DNA of 20,261 nucleotides from Baffinella frigidus. Taxonomy: Eukaryota > Cryptophyceae > Cryptomonadales > Baffinellaceae. This document shows positions 1 to 10,459 of this stretch, piece by piece. The position numbers and the translations under genes are program-made. The stretch lies in contig MU646688.1 in NCBI GenBank assembly GCA_026770585.1, positions 266,442 through 286,702 on the forward strand, given 5' to 3'. The notes under the pieces were generated by a model, which searched no databases, was not told the origin of the DNA, and was given only the letters and a program-made list of their open reading frames with translations. The number at the start of each line of letters is the position of its first letter. The stretch's first letter is position 1.

Positions 1-84
1 AAACCCTAAACCCTAAACCCTAAACCCTAAACCCTAAACCCTAAACCCTAAACCCTAAACCCTAAACCCTAAACCCTAAACCCT
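1..84 (+). repeat. Telomere, (CCCTAAA)12
   Basis: Twelve uninterrupted heptamers read as the C-rich strand, as expected for the left end of a chromosome running 5' to 3' inward. The motif is the plant/algal (Arabidopsis-type) telomere. The first mismatch is GG at 85-86. The array is short and may be clipped by the window or assembly. Confidence 0.93.
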
Positions 85-222
85 GGACCCTAAACCCTGA
101 ATCCTGATCCCTGAACCCTCAACCCTAACTAAACCTAAACCCTAAACTGTAAACCCTCAACCCTAAACCCCACACCCTTAACCCTAAACTCTAAACCCTA
201 AACCCCAAACCCCAAACCCTAA
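85..222 (+). repeat. Degenerate telomere-proximal heptamers
   Basis: Heptamer variants such as CCCTGAA, CCCTCAA, CCCCAAA and CCCTTAA keep roughly the 7-nt period but no longer form a perfect array. This is the transition from telomere to subtelomere. Confidence 0.85.
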
Positions 223-284
223 AGTGGGGCGTGGATGCAGGGTTTCCGAAGCGTGCGATGACCTATAGCTCCTACTCCTCCTGC

Positions 285-320
285 GAGGAGGCTGCCGCTG
301 ACTTTGCGCTGGGCGCCGAG
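285..320 (+). CDS. Candidate N-terminal exon, copy A (SCEEAAADFALGAE)
   Basis: The reading SSYSSCEEAAADFALGAE ends at GAG|GT (donor at 321). A Cys-Glu-Glu motif near the N terminus fits the start of the mature region in PF09826 proteins as I remember them. An ATG at 258 would start the same frame (MTYSSYSSCEE), but an acceptor at the upstream CTATAG is equally possible. The last 38 nt including the donor GT are identical to 616-653, showing a recent or conserved duplication. There is no hydrophobic leader, so this may not be the true first exon. Confidence 0.45.
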
Positions 321-322
321 GT

Positions 323-615
323 TCCCCCCCCCCACACACACACCACCACTACCACCACCACCACCACCACCACCACCACCACCCCGAAACCCTACACCCC
401 TACACCCGAAACCAGAAACCCGAAACACGTGACCAGAAACTCGAAACGTGAAACACGAAACCCTAGAAAGGTCAGTAGAAACTCTAGAAACGCGAAACGC
501 TGGGGGGTATTTGATTACCGCCATGACCTTTCTCGTAGCAATTTCTGGGCAAATATCCCTCTGGGGCCCCCTTTTCCGAGTATGAAATAGCCTCGACACC
601 TCGCACTCCTCGTGT
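323..615. repeat. Spacer with C-run, CA and CCA microsatellite
   Basis: Holds a C-run, then CACACA and about ten ACC/CCA triplets to about 380, then heptamer-like GAAACC words. The open frames here (poly-Thr on +, poly-Gly on -) are microsatellite translations. No coding signal is seen until copy B. Confidence 0.7.
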
Positions 616-651
616 GAGGAGGCTGCCGCTGACTTTGCGCTGGGCGCCGAG
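616..651 (+). CDS. Candidate N-terminal exon, copy B
   Basis: Second copy of the CEEAAADFALGAE block, preceded in frame by SHSS and followed by donor GTGCCC at 652. The upstream AAATAG resembles the CTATAG before copy A, so both copies seem to carry the acceptor side too. Which copy is used, if either, cannot be told from sequence. Confidence 0.45.
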
Positions 652-760
652 GTGCCCTCCCCCTACCCGAAACACCAAACACCAAGCACCAAACATCAAA
701 CTCGAAACTCGAAACACCAAGCCCTAAGCTCCAAACTCCTAAACAGCACGCCCCAAACCA

Positions 761-1262
761 GGCGTCGACCTGTTCAGACAGCACCGACTATGGCCCGTGG
801 ACCCACACAGTGGACTACGGACCTTTCATCAAAAGTCCCTACCCTGAAGGCAGTTAACTTTAAGGATTTTCTAGTGCAAATTTGGTCACGTTACCCCTAG
901 ATCTAGGGGTCCCGAAAGCCTCGAATCCTACCGTATGGCTTGCATCCGGAGACCAAGTAACTCTCAGCCCTGAACCCGAGACCTGAAACCCTAAAACCTA
1001 AACCCTAAACCCAGAACTCTAAACCCTAAACCCGAAACGCCACACCCAGAAGTAGGCGTGGACAAGGGAAGACAGCAGCGACGCTGGCCCGCGGACCTTG
1101 CACCCGGAGACCAACTAACTCTCAACCATCAATCCCAAATCCCAAAACCCTAACCTCTAAACCGTAAACGTGAAACCCGGAAGTAGGCGTCGACGTGGGA
1201 AGACAGCAGCGACGCTGGCCCGCGGGCCCTGCATCCAGAGACCAGCTACCGACTTCCTGTGC
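761..1262 (+). repeat. Four diverged copies of an exon-like block (GGCGTCGAC... / CATCCGGAGACCAA...)
   Basis: Copies lie at 761-810, 942-985 (3' part only), 1055-1125 and 1186-1262. The shared text runs GGCGTSGAC, GACAGCAGCGACGCTGGCCC, then GCAYCCGGAGACCAACTAACTCTC. In one frame the third copy reads VDKGRQQRRWPADLAPGDQL. Heptamer-like DNA separates the copies. They sit where the gene should encode its variable N-terminal linker, so they are probably exon copies, but I cannot match them to a family motif. Confidence 0.55.
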
Positions 1263-1410
1263 AGTCGCCCGACTACTGCAGGTTTAACCCAACAACAAAC
1301 TATAAACCTCACCCTGAACCATTCATCTAATCCCCAACCCCTCACCTCTAAACCCTAAACCATAACCCCCAAACCCTAAACCTTAAACCTGAACCCCCGC
1401 GCCCTCCCCC

Positions 1411-1640
1411 CGCACCGACTGCACGTGCTCCGACAGCGTAACTCCTCAATCCTAACCCCCCCCCGTTGCGACAGCCACAGCACATGTTCGGACTCCGACA
1501 GCGTACCCCTCAGCTGTAAACCCTCTTACTAAGTCCTCAACCCCACACACTAACCCCAAACCCCAAACCCTACAGCCACTGCACGTGCTCGGACTCCGAT
1601 CAGTACAACTGGTTGGACAGCGTAACCTCTCACCCTAACC
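1411..1640 (+). repeat. Three diverged copies of the CSDSxQYNW exon block
   Basis: Blocks at 1411-1440, 1465-1505 and 1571-1625 share CACTGCACGTGCTCGGACTCCGA and end in GACAGCGTA. The first two lack the QYNW-coding stretch present at 1571-1625 and 1777-1863. The third reads HCTCSDSDQYNWLDSV. Confidence 0.6.
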
Positions 1641-1776
1641 CCAACCCTCAAACCCTAAACCCAACCCTCAAACCCTAACCCTAACCCCCGAACCCTAACC
1701 TCAAACCCCAAACCCCAACCCCAACCCTCAAACCCTAACCCCAAACCCCAAACGCTAACCCCAAACCCCAAAACGT

Positions 1777-1863
1777 TGCAGTCACTGCACATGCTCGGAC
1801 TCAGAGCAATACAACTGGTTCTACGGAGGAGGAGCGCAGCCCGAAATGATGGCTATGGAATCG
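1777..1863 (+). CDS. Candidate linker exon (CSDSEQYNWFYGGG...)
   Basis: The longest open copy of this cluster reads SHCTCSDSEQYNWFYGGG followed by AQPEMMAMES. The Gly-rich and Met/Ala-rich composition suits the variable linker before the propeller. Its 3' end is followed by GCACAC, whereas a partial copy at 1941-1960 has GAATCG followed by GTAAAT, a normal donor. So either this exon uses a GC donor or its donor has decayed. Confidence 0.42.
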
Positions 1864-2170
1864 GCACACCCCGACCCCTCAACCCCAACCCCTCAACCCT
1901 CAACTCCAAACCTGAATCCCAAACCCGTTCCCCTCAACATGTTTGCAGTCGCGGAATCGGTAAATCCCGACCCCTGAACCCCAACCTCTAATCCCTAACC
2001 CCGAAACCCCACACCCTAATCCCTAACCCCCACACCCCGCACCCTAAACTCTGAAGTCGAGAGCTGCCAGGGTTTAGGGTTTAGGCCTAAACCCTGACCT
2101 CCTAAACCATAACCCCTACGCCCTAGACCCCAAAGGAACCTGCCCCAAAAACCTGGCGCTAAACTCTGAA
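1864..2170. repeat. Heptamer-like spacer
   Basis: Mostly CCCCAAC, CCCTAAC and CCCCAAA words with the partial donor copy at 1941-1966. A short patch at 2070-2084 is in the reverse orientation (GGGTTTAGG). No gene is seen. Confidence 0.7.
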
Positions 2171-2627
2171 GAAGGACGCGGGAGAGCGTCCAGAAGGACG
2201 CGGTCGGGCGTCCGAGGGGGCGGCTCGACGGTCACCGCTTAGCGTTTAGCGAGAGGTTGTCGTTTAGCGTTTACCGTTTAATCCCAACCTGTCAACCCCT
2301 CAGCCCCAAACCCGAAAGAAGGACGCGGGCGCGCCGACGGCGGCGGCCGCGGGGGGGACGGCGCCCACTAACCCCTACACCCCTCACCCCACACCCTAAA
2401 CCCCAAACACTAAACACCAAACCCTGACCCGTAACCCCGAAAGAAGAGCGCGGGAGCGCCGACTGGAGGCCGCGCGGGGGGGCGCCAAACCCAAACTCCA
2501 AACCCGAAACCCCGAGGCCGAGATGTGCAACGCACCCATGTCAAACATCCGAATGCGTGGACCGTAACTCCAGAAGCCTGAAGCAAGACGCGGTCGCGGG
2601 GGTGGCGGCGCCTGCGGCCGTTACCTC
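2171..2627 (+). repeat. Four earlier copies of the KKDAGAP linker exon
   Basis: Copies start at 2171 (itself an internal tandem duplication of AAGGACGCGG...GCGTCC), 2314, 2438 and 2571. All share GAAAG or GAAGC before AAGGACGCGGG, consistent with a retained acceptor-like AG. The copy at 2314 reads KKDAGAPTAAAAGGTAP. They precede the most complete copy at 2732. Confidence 0.65.
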
Positions 2628-2639
2628 CTACACCCTACA

Positions 2640-2700
2640 CCCCAAACCCCAAACCCCAAACCCCAAACCCCAAACCCCAAACCCCAAACCCCAAACCCCA
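2640..2700 (+). repeat. CCCCAAA heptamer array
   Basis: Nearly nine perfect copies of CCCCAAA, a one-base variant of the telomere repeat, without a single mismatch. This indicates local homogenisation of a variant heptamer inside the gene. Confidence 0.9.
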
Positions 2701-2731
2701 CACACGAAGCCGTAACACCCAAGCTCGAAAG

Positions 2732-2824
2732 CAGGACGCGGGAGCACCGGGGGCAGCGGCCGCGAAGGGGTCTTCAGCAGACGCCTCCTCCTCCACGGAC
2801 GACTACTCTGGCACCAACAACCAG
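2732..2824 (+). CDS. Exon: linker ending in DYSGTNNQ, PF09826 protein
   Basis: Reads QDAGAPGAAAAKGSS, then ADASSSTDDYSGTNNQ. The Ala/Gly/Ser-rich linker leading into a D-Y-S-x-T-N-x-Q motif directly before V-E-G-x-D-E-x-D-I-V-K-T-D-G is characteristic of PF09826 proteins. The acceptor is likely CTCGAAAG and the donor is CAG|GTGCTC at 2825, phase 0, matching the phase-0 start of the next exon. Earlier copies of the 5' half lie at 2171-2627 and later decayed copies of the 3' half at 2991 and 3172. Confidence 0.85.
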
Positions 2825-2887
2825 GTGCTCAGAGAGAACCCCTCCCCCCCCTCCAGGTGTGGGGTTCATGCGCCTGCTGTCGCGTGC

Positions 2888-2941
<54 letters not shown>

Positions 2942-5900
2942 GAGAGAGCCCACAGCGAGTGCGGCCCAGAATGTACCACCCACGGCGGGTGCAGACGCCT
3001 CGTCCTGGACGCCCGACTACTAGGGAACGAACAAGCAGGTCACGCGCCTCGTGTCGCGTCCTACAAGTACGAGGTGTTGGTACAAAGGCTGCCCGCATGA
3101 GTCAACTGGCGTGATCAGGCGGGGTTCTCTGGCGAGTGCGGGCGTGGGGGGGTCGGCGGCCACGGCTAGTGAGGACGCCACACGTTGGACGTTGGACGTG
3201 ATTCGGCCAGCAACAACCAGGTCATGGGCCTGCTTTCAGAATTACGGGTTTAGAGGGGTGAGGGTTTAGGCGTTAGGCCCTGAAGCCTCAACCCTCAACC
3301 CAGCCGTGGAACGCGTTGTCACACGCAAGGCCCTTCGAATTAATTCTTTGTTTCAGAAGTTGACTAAATTCGGGGGGGGGGGTGGAACGTGGAGGGGGCG
3401 GATGAGGGGGGCACAATTAAGACGGACGGCGAGTTCATCTTTATCCTCGTACCTTAACCCTACACCTTACACCCTACACCCTAAACCCCAAACCCTAAAT
3501 CCGCAGGGTTTTGAAAACATTAAGGGTTTTGAAAACCTTTTGGGCTTCGGGTTTCGGGGCAAACCCAACACCCTGATCAGAATCCCGAAACCGGAGGGGT
3601 GGAGGGCACGGACGAGGGGGATATAGAACACCCTGATCCCGAATCCCGAAACCTAGGTGGAGGGGACGGACGAGGGGGACATAGCCCTTTCGAAAACCTT
3701 TCGGGTTTCGGGTTTCAGGTTTCGGGTTATACGCAACATACTGACCCCCACAACCCCTGGCTGTAGGTGGAGGGGTTGTTTCAGAAGTTGACTAAATTCG
3801 GGAGGGGGGTTGTAGGTGGAGGGGGCAGACGAAGGCCATATAGTCAAGACAGACGGCGAATTCATCTTCATCCTCCCTGCCTAAGCCATGCACACTAAAC
3901 CCCCATAACCCAACTCCAACCCTGACACCCTGAACCCAGTTCCGCCAGCGATCTCACACGCGCGGCCCTTTGAATTAATGAATTGTTTCAGAAATTGACT
4001 AAATTCGGGGGGGGGGGGTAGGTGGAGGGGGCGGACGAGGGGGACATAGTCAAGACGGATGGCGAGTTTATCTTCATTCTCCCTGCCTACGAGCTCCAGC
4101 TGGTACTAGACCCTAACCCCTACACTCTAAACCCTCGACCCTACTCTTATCATACTCCCTACCTAGGAACTCCAGACAGTACCCTGAACCCTACACTCTG
4201 ACCCCTAAAACCCACACTCTAACTCCTCGACCCTAGACCCTAGACTTCAACCAGAACGCCCAGGCTGGTAACGCGTCCGTCTCTGGGCTGCTCACGAGAG
4301 CAGAAGATGCTCAAGACAGTCACCTACCCAATGTCATATATCACCAAGTATGCAACGTATACGAAGATAACTCGGTCGTGCCTCCCTAACCCCTGAACTC
4401 TAGATCCTAGACCCTAGCATAGTCAAGACGGACGGCGAGTTCATCTTTATCCTCCCTGCCTACGAGCTCCAGCTGGTACCCTAGACCCTAGACCCTAGAC
4501 CCTAGCCCCCAGACCCCAGACCCTAGACCCTAGACCCTACACTCTAATCATACTGCCTGCCTACGAACTCCAGATAGTACCCTGAACCTTACACCCTAGA
4601 CCACGACACCTGCACTCTGAACCTAGACCCTGAGCCCCAAAACGCTGAACCCACAAACCCGTACATCCGCCCTGCCTAAAATGGTACCTCATCGGTGCAC
4701 CCCTGAACCCTGGTTCTTACACTCTCAACCCTTTTGATACCTCAAACGCTACACCCCAACCCCCACACCCTACAACCTACACACTACACCCTACACCACA
4801 AACCCTATACCACAAACCCCACACTCCAAACCCTAAACCCCAAACCCCAAACCGTATGCCCGAAACGCAGGACCCAGCAAGAGGAGATAGCGAAGAGCTG
4901 TTCGGTACGGGCGTACCCGTTTCATCAAGCCGCGCGTGTCTCGAACCCCAAACCCTCAACCCTACACACCAAACCCTCACCCCCAAACCCCAGCGAAACC
5001 CTCACCCCGAAGCTCCAAACCCCAAACCCTGTGCCCGAAACCCAGGACCCAGCGACAGGTGATAGAGAGGGGGTACGTGTTTGATCAAGCCGCGCGCGTC
5101 TCAAACCCCAAACCCCAAACCCCAAACCGTACCCCATACACCCCAACCCCCGAACTCCCAAACTCGAGACCCTCAACCAAGAAAACATAACAGGAGATTG
5201 CAAGAGCGTATCTGTTTGATCAAGCGGCGCGTGCACCTTGCTCCCCAAACCCTCAACCCTACACACCCAACCCTCACACCCAAACCCCAACCAAGCCCTC
5301 ACCCTGAGCCTCCAAATCCCAACCCCTGTACCCTAAGCCCAGCACCCTGACACAGGTGATAGCAAGGGTGTACCCCTTCGATCAAGCCGCGCCTATCTCG
5401 GCCACGGACCTCCGCCCCTACCGCATTCGGGTGCTCGGGGTTTAGGATTTTAGCGCTGAAGGTTTATGGCGTTGGGTTTACCGGTTTTAGGGTGCAGGGT
5501 GCAGGGTTTTAGCGCTTAAGGTTTTATGGCTTAGGGTTTACTGGTTTTAGGGTGTGGGGTGCAGGGTGTAGGGTGTGAGGGTTAGAGATGTCTCGCACCT
5601 GGATGCATCCAGGTGCGCGTCCCACGATCCAGAACACAAGTGTAGACTGCATCAACCCTTGGATCGAGAAGAGGTGCGGGGTCTGGGTATGAGGATGTAG
5701 GGTTTCTCTCTCTCCCTCTCTCCCTCTCTCCCTCTCTCTCTATCTTTCTCTCTCGCTCGCTCGCTCTCTCTCTCTCGCTCTCTCTCTCCCTTGCTCTCTC
5801 TCCCTCTCTGTCAGAGTGTGTCGTGACGATGTCGCGAGAAGAAGAAGACCCTGCAGAGTCGCCCTCGTCGGCGCCCACCACCTAGGTATCAGAGTTCACG

Positions 5901-8900
5901 GTTTATCCGTCAACCGTTGGGTGTACGGTTTCGGGATGAGCATGTTAACGGTTTGAAGCTACTGAGTTAGGACCTAACCACGCATCTACATACTCGTCAC
6001 TGAATCGCACGCTCTCTCTCATACGCCTAACTAAACCTCACGATCTCTCTCATACTCGTAACTAAATCTCACGCTCTCTCTCATGCTCGTAAAATATTGT
6101 CACTCTCTCTCTCATACTCGTCACTAATTTTCACGCTCTCTCTCATACTCGTACCTAAATCGCACGCGCTTGCTTCCTCTGGGAGCAGCCGACGAAGTTG
6201 CTGCCGGGCGATATCCACTAGAATGTGCCAACAAACTCACCATCCATCGTCTAACAAATACAACATCCTCAAAAGTACACCAAATACACTGTGTATGTAT
6301 ACTAACAAATACACCAAATATACCATAGATATATTCTAACAAATACGGCGCACATCCGACGGAGATGTTGCTGGACGGAGACACCTGTTGTCTGTCATCC
6401 TCGGGGCAGCCTCTCGAACATACTGCATAAACATACCGTATATGGCCCATCCAATACACCGTATATTTACATTGCCTGGAAAATACACCGTATATGAACG
6501 AACAAATACACCATATATGGACACGAAAAAATACACCATATATGGACTAACAAATACACGAGATACACCGTATATGGGGTGAGAAATACCGTATGCAGAC
6601 TAACAAATCTCGCGCGGGGTGCAGCCGACGGAGATGCTGCTCGACGGAGACAATCTCGTGATTGTCGGGACAGCCTCCGGAACATAGTGCAGGCACGTAC
6701 CGTATATGACCAAACCAATACACCGTATATCTGCTCACGAATCCACAATATATGTACTAAATACATACAAATACACCAAATAAACGTATATGTATGGACT
6801 GGCAAATCGCACGCGGGGCGCACAGCCGACGGAGATGCTGCTGGACGGAGACAATCTCGTGATGGTAGATGGACTAACCGATACACCATATATGTACTAA
6901 CAAATACACGAACAACACCGTATATGGACTGATAAATACCGTATATAGACTGACAAATCTCTCTCTCTCTCGCAGCCGACGGAAATGCTGCTGGACGGAG
7001 ACAATCTCGTGATTATCGGGGCATCTTCTGGCACCCTCCGCTCCTCCGCCTCTGCTGGTCCTCCCCCCCTTCCATTCGGGCCTCAAGCCCTACGCCCTAC
7101 ACCTTGCGGGCTTGCGGTACTGGACAGTAGCTGGCCTTATCTCTGGGACACACTGTTCTCGGAGAAGACTACATTCTACTCGAAGAGGCAGTAATGGCTA
7201 GGGTCTAGAGACAACCTCGGCATCTTGGGAGCTGCCTCCGGAACCCTCAGCTCCTCCGCCTTTGCTGGTCCTAAACCCTAAAACCTAAACCCTCTGCTGG
7301 TCTCCACCAATCGCCCACTGGACTTGACAAACCTTCAACTCCCTGAAACATAGCCCCTAACCCCTACACCCGAAATCGCCTGCGGCAAATCGCCACCGAT
7401 CCTCCGCCTCTGCGGGTCCTGAACCCTAAAACCTAAACCCTACACCGTATACCCTACATCCGAAATCCGAAACCCCTAAACCCTATATCGCGAACCCCAA
7501 GCCCTACCGGACAAACTCCTTCCGAGTGGTCGGAGAAGTTCATACGATAACGGCCTAAAAACCGGGTAGTTGAGCCTACAGTAGGCCGTAGGCCCCATAG
7601 GCCCAAACGTTTCGTAGGAGCCCCCCTAGGCACATACGGCCTACCGTAGTGAATGATGTAGGCCTAACTACCCGGTTTTCAGTCTGTTACCCTATTAAAG
7701 TGAGGGTCTGAAAGTGGGGCTTGCGGCAGGGCCTGCTGAGTGCTCCTCATGTGTTTAGGGGAAGGGTTGGATTTTGGGGGTTGGAGTTATGTGTTTAAGC
7801 ACCCAAACCCCAAACCCCAAATTGGTACGCCGAATGCGCCTGGTGTGTTTCCGCGCGGGCGGCAGGGCATCAACGACCCCACACCCAAAACCCGAAACCC
7901 GAAACCCCTGAACCGAAACGGTAACAGGGCAAGAGAGCGACGAGCGCTACCTCCAGACTGCTGTCATCCAGGTTACTCCTAGACCCTCAACCCTGAACCC
8001 CAAACCCTAAACCCTAAACCCTAAACCCTGAACTCCACACCCTCAACCATAAACCCTGAACACCACACCGTAAACCCTAAACCCTAAACTCTGAACCCTG
8101 TAACCCCCAAACCCCAAATCCCAAATCCCAAACCCCCAACCCCAAACCCGGATCCATGAACCAGAAACCCGACATTCTAAACCCTCAATCTGATACCGTA
8201 AACCCGAAACACGAAATACGAAACCCTGAACCAGAAACCCGAACCCCGAAACCATCCAGGTCGCGGGTCCCACTCCTCTTTCACCCAAACCTGAAACTCG
8301 AAACATGGAACCCTAAACCCTGCACCCCACACCCGAAACACTAAACCCCAAACCCCAAACCCCAAACCCCAAACCCCAAAACGCAAAAAGCAAAGGCTAT
8401 ACCCGGACTCTTGAAATTCCGCCCCACAGGTGTGGAATGTGGTCCTCAACTCTAAACCCCAAACCCCAACCCCCAATCCCCAAACTCCAAACCCCAAACC
8501 CCAAACCCCAAACCCCAAACCCTAAACCCTAAACCCTAAACGCCAATCAGGTATGGAACGTGGCGAACAAAGCCGCGCCGGTCCTCATCAAACAGGTTAT
8601 TGTGATCCCCCCGTTCGAAAGTTGACTAATTGTTCGAAAGTTGACTAAAATGCAGCTGCCCCTGCTGCGAACAAGCTCTGCTCAGATTTTATGGGGAAAC
8701 TGATCTGATTACAACATTGAAGTTCAATGAAAATTACTACACATTTGCTTTAATATTGCTAGTGAAGATCGTTATGTGTATTAAACTTCATTGCCGAAAT
8801 GGTTCCAATCAAATCAGTTTTCGTTTGAGATGAGTCATGATGGTCGCGTCCGCCCCGGCCGGACAAAAGTAGGCTTAGCCCCCATCACCACTTTCAGGAA

Positions 8901-10410
8901 ACCCGAAACCCGACACCCGACACCCTACACTCTAAGGAATTCGGGTTTCGGAACCCCAATCCCTACTACACCGCTCGTCTATAGTCGGCATGTACTCTCT
9001 TTTGCCAATAGTTTCACGCGTCTTGTGATAAGGGTGTGGTGCAGGTGTAGTAGGGAGTGGGGTTTTGAAACCCAAATGCCGGTACCTTGAGGTCTAGTGG
9101 TGCCGTGTCCCACCTCGCATATAGGCCCGCGACACGGCCTCTCCTCTACAGGAGAATCTTGTTTGGACAGACGAGATCAAGACCCTGAACCCTTCCTCCC
9201 CTGGCCACTTGCAGGTGGAAGTGGAAGGGTCAGCGGTGACCTCGCGTCTGGTGGCCCGCGTCGCATACGTCGTCGTTCAGACCTCCCCCCAGGTACGTTC
9301 ATCTAATCGTATGTCCATCTAATCGTATGTCCATCTAATCGTGTCCTTGTAATAGTATGTCCATCTAATTATTTCCATCTAATCCGCCCGTGAACGATAC
9401 ATTTGTTGGATTCCGAGCTGTGTCTCCGCTGTCGCGTGTCGCGTGCGTCGTCGTCTAGACCTCCCCCCAGGTATACACGACCTTATTCTTTGTTAGGTCC
9501 ATCTATTGTTAGATAGACTTTATATGTTCCATCTAATGATTAGATGGACGTGTCCCGCGTCGCGTACGTCGTCGGCCAGACCTCCCCCCCAATACAATAT
9601 GCCCATCTAATCGTGCATCCATCTAATTTTGTGTCTATCCAATCTTATGTCCATCTAATAGCATGTCCATCTAATTATGTCAATGTAATCCATCCGCGAA
9701 CGATAACACGTTGGACACAATGTCCATGTAATCGCGACGTCAAAAAGCAATGCCCCTGGCAACGATAGAGGTGGTGTACTCCGAACGAGAAGTCGCGTGC
9801 TCGATCCACATCCACAGATTGCAAATCATGAACAACGTGATCGTTGGCAGATGATATGGATGTACCGGCGCTCCGGCACAAGAGGCGCGCAGGAGACCCA
9901 CGAGGCGCCCGATGCTGCTCATCAGGGGGCTCCTGCTGTCGAGAAGAAAGGGGCTCCAGGTGTCGAGGCAAAAGGGGCTCCAGGGACGGGCGGCAGCAGG
10001 CGGTCGTCGGTTGCGCCGGGCAGCGACGTGGACAGGTCGTGCCGAACCCCGAAACACTGCAAAACGTGTTTTGTTTGTCCTCAAGAGGCTCCAGCTGTAG
10101 GGCTCCAGGTGTAGGGGGGGGGGGGCGGAGGCGCGCAGGAGACGCAAGGGGCTCCAGGTGTAGGGACGGGCAGCAGCAGCAGCAGCAGGCGTTCGTCGGT
10201 TGCGTCGCCAGGCAGCGACGTGGACAGGTCAACGCGAAACCCGAAACATTTCAGATAGGCCCCTTTTTTTCTCAAGAGGCTCCAGCTGTAGGGCTCCTGG
10301 TGTAGGGAGGGGCGGTCGTCGGTTGCGTCACCGGGTAGCGACGTGGACAGGTGATATGCTGAAAGCCGAAACGGTGACGTGGACAGGTGCGAGAGAGGAC
10401 CGCGTCCTCC

Positions 10411-10459
<49 letters not shown>

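Larger units (their letters stand above)
3306..4008 (+). repeat. Intron-exon segment duplicated at 3306-3372 and 3944-4008
   Basis: Both copies contain TCACACGC, GGCCCTT, GAATTAAT, TTGTTTCAGAA and TTGACTAAATTCGGGG immediately before a VEGADEG exon copy. A shorter copy lies at 3776-3802. Duplication of intron sequence together with acceptor and exon shows that whole genomic segments were copied rather than exons alone. Confidence 0.85.
6230..6960. repeat. AT-rich minisatellite with ACACCGTATATGG core, interleaved with exon copies
   Basis: Blocks at 6236-6345, 6425-6605, 6698-6805 and 6868-6958 consist of AACAAATACACCGTATATGG then ACT, unit about 22-25 nt. CCGTATATGG/CCATATATGG is close to self-complementary. 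The same minisatellite resumes after each PTEMLLDGD copy, so exon copy plus minisatellite duplicated as one unit of roughly 200 nt. Confidence 0.88.
9293..9735. repeat. Minisatellite of TATGTCCATCTAATCG type
   Basis: A 14-17-nt unit recurs at 9297-9384, 9490-9548 and 9600-9735, interrupted by two exon copies. Variants: TGTCCATCTAATTAT, TATGTCCATCTAATAG. Confidence 0.87.

Noticed and set aside
231-590. 119-codon frame with poly-Thr tract
   Set aside because: Translation of a CAC/ACC microsatellite and heptamer words; only the CEEAAADF block inside it has any support.
2857-3114. Arg-Glu repeat protein
   Set aside because: Reads through the GA microsatellite at 2889-2948; no start context or conserved motif.
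4255-4387. Possible exon AGNASVSGLLTRAEDAQ...
   Set aside because: The frame is open, but the phase-0 join of 4102 to 5356 needs no extra exon, and I see neither copies nor family similarity.
4734-5302. Overlapping long frames on both strands (Pro/Asn/Thr-rich on +, Gly/Val/Trp-rich on -)
   Set aside because: CCCCAAA-type heptamers lack stops in several frames; compositions are exactly those of translated telomere repeats.
8791-9090. 99-codon frame MPKWFQSNQF...
   Set aside because: Spans the right arm of one foldback and all of another; no domain.
9297-9735. CRISPR-like spaced repeats
   Set aside because: Units of 14-17 nt with no regular spacers, in a eukaryotic intron; a minisatellite.
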